The notes under the pieces: model-generated
Told to the model about the DNA's origin: nothing
Seen by the model: only the letters and a program-made list of their open reading frames with translations
Database searches by the model: none
In this document: in pieces, positions 6,602 to 10,893 of the stretch
How positions within the stretch are numbered: position 1 is the stretch's first letter
Layout of the letters: every line of letters begins with the position of its first letter
Assembly: GCA_905210085.1 (NCBI GenBank)
Contig: CAJLVJ010000055.1
Coordinates: 1 to 10,893, forward strand
Direction of reading: 5' to 3'
DNA length: 10,893 nt
Source of the DNA: an uncultured Collinsella sp.
GTDB lineage: Bacteria; Actinomycetota; Coriobacteriia; Coriobacteriales; Coriobacteriaceae
Position numbers and translations under genes: made by a program

Positions 6602-6831
6602 AAAAAGGAAAAATAGTAAGGCGCTCTTTTTCACATTGAATATTGCAATTTGGTAACGCGTTTTATCAAATATGGCATTTATCTGCGGTAATGTTCTATT
6701 TCACCGCTGAGGGTGACATTTTATACCGCCTGCCGAACCGTATGGAGACCTCACAACTTTTTAGGTCAGTGTTGTGCGTGTAGCAATTTCGCCCGGCCTC
6801 GCCTCCGGGCTGCCATGTGAGAGGGGATCTT
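6602..6831 (+). promoter_or_regulatory. AT-rich upstream region and leader of the hydrogenase operon
   Basis: The stretch 6602-6730 is markedly AT-rich and probably contains the operon promoter, but I cannot fix -35/-10 boxes with confidence; TATACC at 6722-6727 is one -10 candidate. Dyads visible: ATTGCAAT (6639-6646), TCACC/GGTGA (6701-6705/6712-6716), CACAAC/GTTGTG (6752-6757/6771-6776), and a GC hairpin GCCCGG/CCGGGC (6791-6796/6805-6810) just before the ribosome site (GAGGGG, ending 5 nt before ATG 6832). Redox control would be expected for such an operon but is not demonstrated. Confidence 0.4.
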
Positions 6832-8664
6832 ATGGCTCGACTGCACGTAATGGAACGCAGCCACGCTCAGGCCGTCATGGACGACCTGCACGATGCGCTC
6901 GGACGTCGTCTGGCGGTGAGTTCGCTCGCCCCGTGTCCCGTTGAGTTTACGGCAGCGCTCGTCAACCTGTGCTCCACCCAGAGCTGCGGCAAGTGCACGC
7001 CCTGCCGCGTGGGCCTGAGCGCGCTGAGCGATCTGCTCGCCGATGTGCTCGAGGGCCGCGCCGACGAGTCCACGCTCAATCTGATCGAGCGCACCGCCCG
7101 CACCATCTATCTTTCGAGCGATTGCGCCATCGGTTACGAGGCCGGCGCCATGGCGCTTACGGCTATCCGCGGTTTCCGTGACGATTTTGAGCACCATATC
7201 CGCGAGCACTCCTGTGGCTTTGACCGCGAGGCCCGCGTCCCGTGCGTCTCGGGCTGCCCGGCGCACGTCGACATTCCCGGGTACATTTCGCTCGTCGAGG
7301 CCGGCCGCTATGCCGATGCCGTCAAGGTCATCCGCAAGAACAACCCGCTGCCGCTCGTTTGCGGCCTGGTGTGCGAGCATCCCTGCGAGATGCACTGCCG
7401 TCGTGGCATGGTCGATGACCCCATGAACATTCTCGCCCTCAAGCGTTTTGCCGTTGAGCACAGCGACCTCAACGATTACAAGCCCAACGTGGCTGACAAC
7501 ACCGGCAAGCGCATCGCCGTGATTGGCGGCGGCCCGGCCGGCCTTTCCTGCGCCTTCTACCTGGCCGTGATGGGCCATAAGGTGACCATCTTTGAACAGC
7601 GCCACCACCTGGGCGGCATGCTGCGCTACGGCATCCCCAGCTATCGTCTGCCGCGCGAGCGTCTTCAGGCCGAGATCGACTGGATCTTGAGCGCCGGCAT
7701 CGACGTGGAGCTCGACCACTCCGTGAACGGTGAGGAGCTCGCCCGTCTGCGCGACGAGTTCGATGCCGTCTACCTGGCCATCGGTGCCCACAGCGATAAG
7801 AAGCTCGGCCTTCCGGGCGAAGAGGCTCCCGGCGTGGAGTCGGCCGTCAAGATGCTGCGTGCCATTGGCGACGACGAGCTGCCCGACCTGAGCGGCCAGC
7901 GCGTGTGCGTCATCGGCGGCGGCAATGTGGCCATGGACGTGGCACGCTCTGCCGTGCGCTGCGGTGCCGAAAAGGTGAGCATCGTCTACCGCCGCCGCAT
8001 CTGCGACATGACGGCCCAGGATGCCGAGATCGCCGGCGCCCAGGCCGAGGGCTGCGAGGTTCTGGAGCTCACGGCGCCGCTCGCCATCGAGACGGGCGAA
8101 GATGGTCGCGTGAGCGGCCTGCGCGTGCAACCGCAGATTATCGGCGAGCCCCGTCGTGGGCGTCCGGCCCCGCGTGCCGCCGCCACGCCCGAGCGCGTCA
8201 TTCCCTGCGAGCGCGTGTTTGTGGCCATTGGCCAGGACATCGATTCCAAGCCGTTTGAGGACATGGGCATCGCCTGTAAGTGGGGCTGCGTGGTCACCGA
8301 TTCGGATGGCGCCGTGCCTAACTTTGATGGCCTCTTTAGCGGCGGCGACTGCCAGACCGGTCCCGCCACCGTCATCCGGGCCATCAACGCCGGCCGCGTT
8401 GCTTCGGCAAATATCGACCGCTACCTGGGCTTCGACCACAAGATCAAGCTCGACGTGGAGCTGCCGACCGTGCAGTTTAAGGGCAAGCACGAGTGCGGCC
8501 GCTGCGAGCTGGGCGAGCGCGAGGCCGGCGAGCGCATCCACGATTGGAATCTGGTCGAGCAGGGTCTCACCGAGCAGGAGGCACGCCAGGAGGCAAGCCG
8601 CTGCCTGCGTTGCGACCACTTTGGCTTTGGCGCGTTCCGCGGAGGGAGGAACCTGGAATGGTAG
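6832..8664 (+). CDS. NuoF-type [4Fe-4S] domain fused to a GltD/NfnB-like NAD(P)H flavoprotein
   Basis: The 610-residue product likely moves electrons between NAD(P)H and iron-sulfur partners of the adjacent hydrogenase. Residues ~40-115 match the C-terminal 4Fe-4S domain of NuoF/HydB (C52-x2-C55-x2-C58 and C98). The FMN- and NADH-binding part of NuoF is absent. Residues ~135-195 carry the GltD-type cysteine clusters (C138, C142, C177, C181, C185, C189). An FAD Rossmann motif GGGPAG (232-237) and an NAD(P) motif GGGNVAMD (362-369) follow, the latter trailed by YRRR, which fits NADPH. The C-terminus adds CGRC and the family's RCLRCD. The ATG at 6832 has GAGGGG 5 nt upstream. The end overlaps the hydrogenase start by 7 nt. 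HydDB's group A2 [FeFe] hydrogenases are linked to such glutamate-synthase-like genes. True glutamate synthase activity is unlikely here because no large subunit is adjacent. Confidence 0.88.
   Translation: MARLHVMERSHAQAVMDDLHDALGRRLAVSSLAPCPVEFTAALVNLCSTQSCGKCTPCRVGLSALSDLLADVLEGRADESTLNLIERTARTIYLSSDCAIGYEAGAMALTAIRGFRDDFEHHIREHSCGFDREARVPCVSGCPAHVDIPGYISLVEAGRYADAVKVIRKNNPLPLVCGLVCEHPCEMHCRRGMVDDPMNILALKRFAVEHSDLNDYKPNVADNTGKRIAVIGGGPAGLSCAFYLAVMGHKVTIFEQRHHLGGMLRYGIPSYRLPRERLQAEIDWILSAGIDVELDHSVNGEELARLRDEFDAVYLAIGAHSDKKLGLPGEEAPGVESAVKMLRAIGDDELPDLSGQRVCVIGGGNVAMDVARSAVRCGAEKVSIVYRRRICDMTAQDAEIAGAQAEGCEVLELTAPLAIETGEDGRVSGLRVQPQIIGEPRRGRPAPRAAATPERVIPCERVFVAIGQDIDSKPFEDMGIACKWGCVVTDSDGAVPNFDGLFSGGDCQTGPATVIRAINAGRVASANIDRYLGFDHKIKLDVELPTVQFKGKHECGRCELGEREAGERIHDWNLVEQGLTEQEARQEASRCLRCDHFGFGAFRGGRNLEW
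8641..8649 (+). promoter_or_regulatory. Ribosome binding site within the upstream gene, coupling hydrogenase translation
   Basis: GGAGGGAGG lies inside the last codons of the flavoprotein gene, 8 nt before the ATG at 8658. That ATG overlaps the flavoprotein stop by 7 nt. This supports translational coupling and the longer hydrogenase start. A second in-frame ATG at 8715 has a weaker GGAG 8 nt upstream. Confidence 0.7.
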
Positions 8665-10469
8665 AGCTCAACAAAACCACCGTCGGCGACAATAGCGAAA
8701 ACGGAGCGCACAACATGGTCAAGCTCACTATCGATAATTGCGAGGTCGTGGTGCCCGAGCGCACCACGATCCTGGACGCGGCCAAGTCCGCCGGCATCCA
8801 GATTCCCACCCTGTGCTACCTGCGCGATCTAAACGAGATCGGCGGTTGCCGCGTGTGCGTGGTCGAGGTTGAGGGCTGCGACCAGCTGGTCGCCGCCTGC
8901 AACAACTACGTGCTCGACGGCATGGTGGTCCGCACCAACAGCCCCAAGGCCCGCGAGGCGCGTCGCACCAACGTGCAGCTGCTGCTGTCCCAGCACGATT
9001 CGCAGTGCACGAGCTGCGTGCGCAGCGGCAACTGCAACCTACAGACCATCGCCAACGACCTGGGCATCTTCTATCTGCCGTACGAGCAGCACCTGGCGCG
9101 CGAGGGCTGGGACTTCGATTTCCCCATCATCCGCGATAACGATAAGTGCATTAAATGCATGCGCTGCATCAAGGTGTGCGAGAGCGTGCAGGGCCTAGGG
9201 ATTTGGGACCTGACCAACCGCGCCACGCATACCGCCGTGGGTACTCGCGGGCGTGCGCCGATCGGCAAGACCGATTGCGTCGCATGCGGCCAGTGCATCA
9301 CGCATTGCCCGACGGGCGCCCTGCGCGAGCGTGACGATACCGAGACCGTGTTCGACGCCATCGCCGATCCCGACAAGATCGTGCTGGTGCAGATTGCGCC
9401 GGCCGTGCGTAGCGCCTGGGGCGAGGAGCTCGGCATTTCGCGCGATGAGGCCACCGTCGAGCGCCTGGCTTGCGCGCTGCGCCGCGTTGGCTTTGAGTAC
9501 GTGTTCGACACCGATTTCTCGGCCGACCTCACCATTATGGAAGAGGGCTCCGAACTGCTCGAGCGCCTGGGTAAGGCCGCCAAGGGCGAGGGTGACAGCC
9601 GCGGCTGGCCCATGTTTACGAGCTGCTGCCCGGGCTGGGTACGCTTTGTGAAGGCGCGTTACCCCGAGTTTGTCGACAGCCTGTCCACATCAAAGTCGCC
9701 GCAGCAGATGTTCGGCGCCATCGCCAAGACCTACTACGCCAAGGTGCTGGGCGTGGAGCCCGAGCGCCTGTTTGTGGTGTCCGTGATGCCGTGCACGGCC
9801 AAGAAGGCCGAGTGCGCGCTGCCGAGCATGGTGGGCGAGGACGGCACGCCCGATGTGGACGTTGCGCTGACGGTGCGCGAGATGGTGCGCATGATCCGCG
9901 CGAACCACGTGAGCGTCGACACGCTGGTTGAGGAGCCACTCGATACGCCGCTGGGCTTTGGCACGGGTGCGGGTGTGATCTTTGGCGCCACGGGCGGCGT
10001 GATGGAGGCCGCCGTGCGCTCGGCCTATTGCCTGGTGACGGGTAAGAACCCCGACGCCGACTTCTTTACCGATGTGCGCGGCCTGGACGGCTGGAAGGAG
10101 GCCGTGACCGATATCGATGGCACCAAGGTGCGCGTCGCCGTGGCACACGGGCTGGGCAACGCCGCCCGTCTGCTCGACGCGATTCGCGACGGCCGCGTGA
10201 GCTATGACTTCGTTGAGGTCATGGCGTGCCCGGGCGGCTGTGTCGGTGGCGGCGGTCAGCCCATCCACGACGGCTGCGAGCTGGCAGCCGAGCGCGGTCA
10301 GGTGTTGTGGGGCCTGGATGCCGCTGCGGACATTCGCTTCTCGCACGAGAATCCCGATGTCCAGGCGTGCTATCGCGAGTTCTTGGGCGCGCCGCTCTCG
10401 CCGCTGGCCGAGGAGTTGCTGCATACCGACCATCACGCCTGGTCGATGCCCAACGAGGGGGCGTGCTAG
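8658..10469 (+). CDS. hydA: [FeFe] hydrogenase, CpI-like modular architecture
   Basis: The 603-residue enzyme catalyses reversible H2 formation. Domain order: a plant-type [2Fe-2S] domain (C53, C64, C67, C81), a His-Cys [4Fe-4S] site (H113, C117, C120, C126) and two ferredoxin clusters (C164-C167-C170-C174; C207-C210-C213-C217). The H-cluster domain follows with TSCCPGW (321-327), MPCTAKK (377-383) and ACPGGCVGGGGQP (523-535), then a small-subunit-like tail. The H-cluster ligands would be C324, C379, C524 and C528, and C323 matches the proton-relay cysteine of CpI. All key residues are present, and no signal peptide is seen, so it should be cytosolic. An alternative start at 8715 would remove 19 residues not conserved in the family. 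Operon partner and architecture fit group A2. The maturases HydE, HydF and HydG, required for the active site, are not in this window. Confidence 0.95.
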   Translation: MVELNKTTVGDNSENGAHNMVKLTIDNCEVVVPERTTILDAAKSAGIQIPTLCYLRDLNEIGGCRVCVVEVEGCDQLVAACNNYVLDGMVVRTNSPKAREARRTNVQLLLSQHDSQCTSCVRSGNCNLQTIANDLGIFYLPYEQHLAREGWDFDFPIIRDNDKCIKCMRCIKVCESVQGLGIWDLTNRATHTAVGTRGRAPIGKTDCVACGQCITHCPTGALRERDDTETVFDAIADPDKIVLVQIAPAVRSAWGEELGISRDEATVERLACALRRVGFEYVFDTDFSADLTIMEEGSELLERLGKAAKGEGDSRGWPMFTSCCPGWVRFVKARYPEFVDSLSTSKSPQQMFGAIAKTYYAKVLGVEPERLFVVSVMPCTAKKAECALPSMVGEDGTPDVDVALTVREMVRMIRANHVSVDTLVEEPLDTPLGFGTGAGVIFGATGGVMEAAVRSAYCLVTGKNPDADFFTDVRGLDGWKEAVTDIDGTKVRVAVAHGLGNAARLLDAIRDGRVSYDFVEVMACPGGCVGGGGQPIHDGCELAAERGQVLWGLDAAADIRFSHENPDVQACYREFLGAPLSPLAEELLHTDHHAWSMPNEGAC

Positions 10470-10471
10470 CC

Positions 10472-10606
10472 ATGCGTGCGTTTGATGTTGAGCTGTCGCG
10501 CCGGGGGTTTGCCTCGGCGCTCGCCGCGGGCGCCCTGTCGCTTGCGCTCGCGGGCTGTGGCGGCGGGGCTGCTGGTGCTGGCGGTGGGCGGCGGCAGCTC
10601 CATTGA
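10472..10606 (+). pseudogene. 5' fragment of a Tat-type lipoprotein gene, broken by a junction
   Basis: The ATG at 10472, 2 nt after the hydrogenase stop, begins a peptide with SRRGFASALAAGALSLALAGC. The twin arginine, hydrophobic stretch and LAGC lipobox are a clear Tat-type lipoprotein signal. After the lipobox cysteine and a short Gly/Ala linker the frame ends at TGA 10604-10606, after 44 residues in all, giving no mature protein. The downstream DNA codes for something else in another frame. The intact gene was probably a secreted substrate-binding or redox lipoprotein, but its identity cannot be told from the signal alone. Confidence 0.7.
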
Positions 10607-10893
10607 TACCGCCAAATCCATCACCCTTTTCAACGGCGCGGGTAAGGTGGACTGGCCCAAGGTGTTTTCCACCTATACGGATCCCTTTGCTGAGTATGAG
10701 TCTCCCTCTCCTGAGGTTCTGCCCCTGGTGGCGGTGCCCACTACTGCCGGTACCGGCAGCGAACTGACCCAGGCGATGGTCATCTCCGATCCCGAGCACA
10801 ACGACAAGGAGTGCATCTTCCACGACAAGGCCTTTGCCAAAGAGGCCATTATCGATCCTGAGCTGATGCGTACGCTGCCTCCCCGTATGACCG
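10569..10893 (+). pseudogene. Iron-containing alcohol dehydrogenase fragment, N-terminus missing, runs off window
   Basis: From about 10569 the third frame reads LLVLAVGGGSSIDTAKSI, the NAD(P)-binding glycine motif of the Fe-ADH family (AVGGGSS-D-AK). It continues with LPLVAVPTTAGTGSE, VISD and AIIDPELMRTLPPRMT, all typical of that family, and is open at the window edge. Roughly the first 85-95 residues of a normal family member are missing. Instead the frame runs upstream into the lipoprotein signal region with no sensible N-terminus and no ribosome site. The metal-binding histidines would lie beyond the window. Family call is strong. Whether the gene is truly truncated or an assembly join is uncertain. 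Confidence 0.8.

Noticed and set aside
6635..6776. Possible FNR or Rex operator upstream of the hydrogenase operon
   Set aside because: ATCAA and TCACAA half-sites occur, but the partner half-sites are not at the required spacing, so no regulator is named.
6766..8619. 617-codon minus-strand open frame opposite the flavoprotein gene
   Set aside because: Antisense shadow of third-position G/C bias; no motifs, while the plus frame has clear cofactor motifs.
8493..8657. Upstream extension of the hydrogenase frame into the flavoprotein gene
   Set aside because: Arg/Gly-rich out-of-frame reading of the previous gene. The GGAGGGAGG before ATG 8658 defines the real start.
9690..10823. 377-codon minus-strand open frame spanning hydA and the junction
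   Set aside because: It crosses the hydrogenase, the lipoprotein signal and the Fe-ADH fragment on the opposite strand with low-complexity His/Arg-rich sequence.

Overview
The window looks like high-GC genomic DNA from an anaerobic, fermentative actinobacterium, most likely a Coriobacteriia member such as Collinsella. That assignment is inference. It rests on strong G/C bias at third codon positions, GGAGG-type ribosome sites, an arginine/glycine-rich DEAD-box helicase, an EFR1-type flavodoxin-ferredoxin and an [FeFe] hydrogenase. No rRNA, tRNA, CRISPR array or transposase gene is visible.

Left part (1-2361, minus strand): a signalling pair. An FHA-domain protein (2361-1399) is followed by a Ser/Thr protein kinase (1227 to beyond the left edge). 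A terminator sits directly after the FHA gene. A 61-bp near-perfect inverted repeat lies in the gap before the kinase. A terminator-like hairpin lies inside the kinase's C-terminal coding frame.

Middle (2362-5181): a divergent intergenic region carries a minus-strand promoter for the FHA gene and a long leader for the plus-strand DEAD-box RNA helicase (2869-5112). The helicase has an intact core, a lysine-rich linker and a long Arg/Gly-rich tail. It ends in a strong intrinsic terminator.

From 5182 to 5729 there is no convincing gene. This stretch holds a ~237-nt element closed by a long-range 13+7 bp inverted repeat with a T-rich symmetric internal loop and nested hairpins. It also holds an AT-rich set of TACAA/TTGTA half-sites and a promoter for the next gene.

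Right part (5730-10469, plus strand): redox genes. An EFR1-family flavodoxin/2[4Fe-4S] protein is followed, after two back-to-back palindromes and an AT-rich leader, by a tightly coupled pair. The first gene of the pair fuses a NuoF-type C-terminal [4Fe-4S] domain to a GltD/NfnB-like flavoprotein. The second is a CpI-like [FeFe] hydrogenase. Their 7-nt overlap and shared iron-sulfur logic suggest one complex exchanging electrons between NAD(P)H and H2, possibly with a ferredoxin or the EFR1 protein as partner.

Right edge (10472-10893): the 5' end of a Tat-type lipoprotein gene runs abruptly, within a G/C-rich tract, into the middle of an iron-containing alcohol dehydrogenase in another frame. 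This is either a real deletion or recombination scar, or an assembly chimera.
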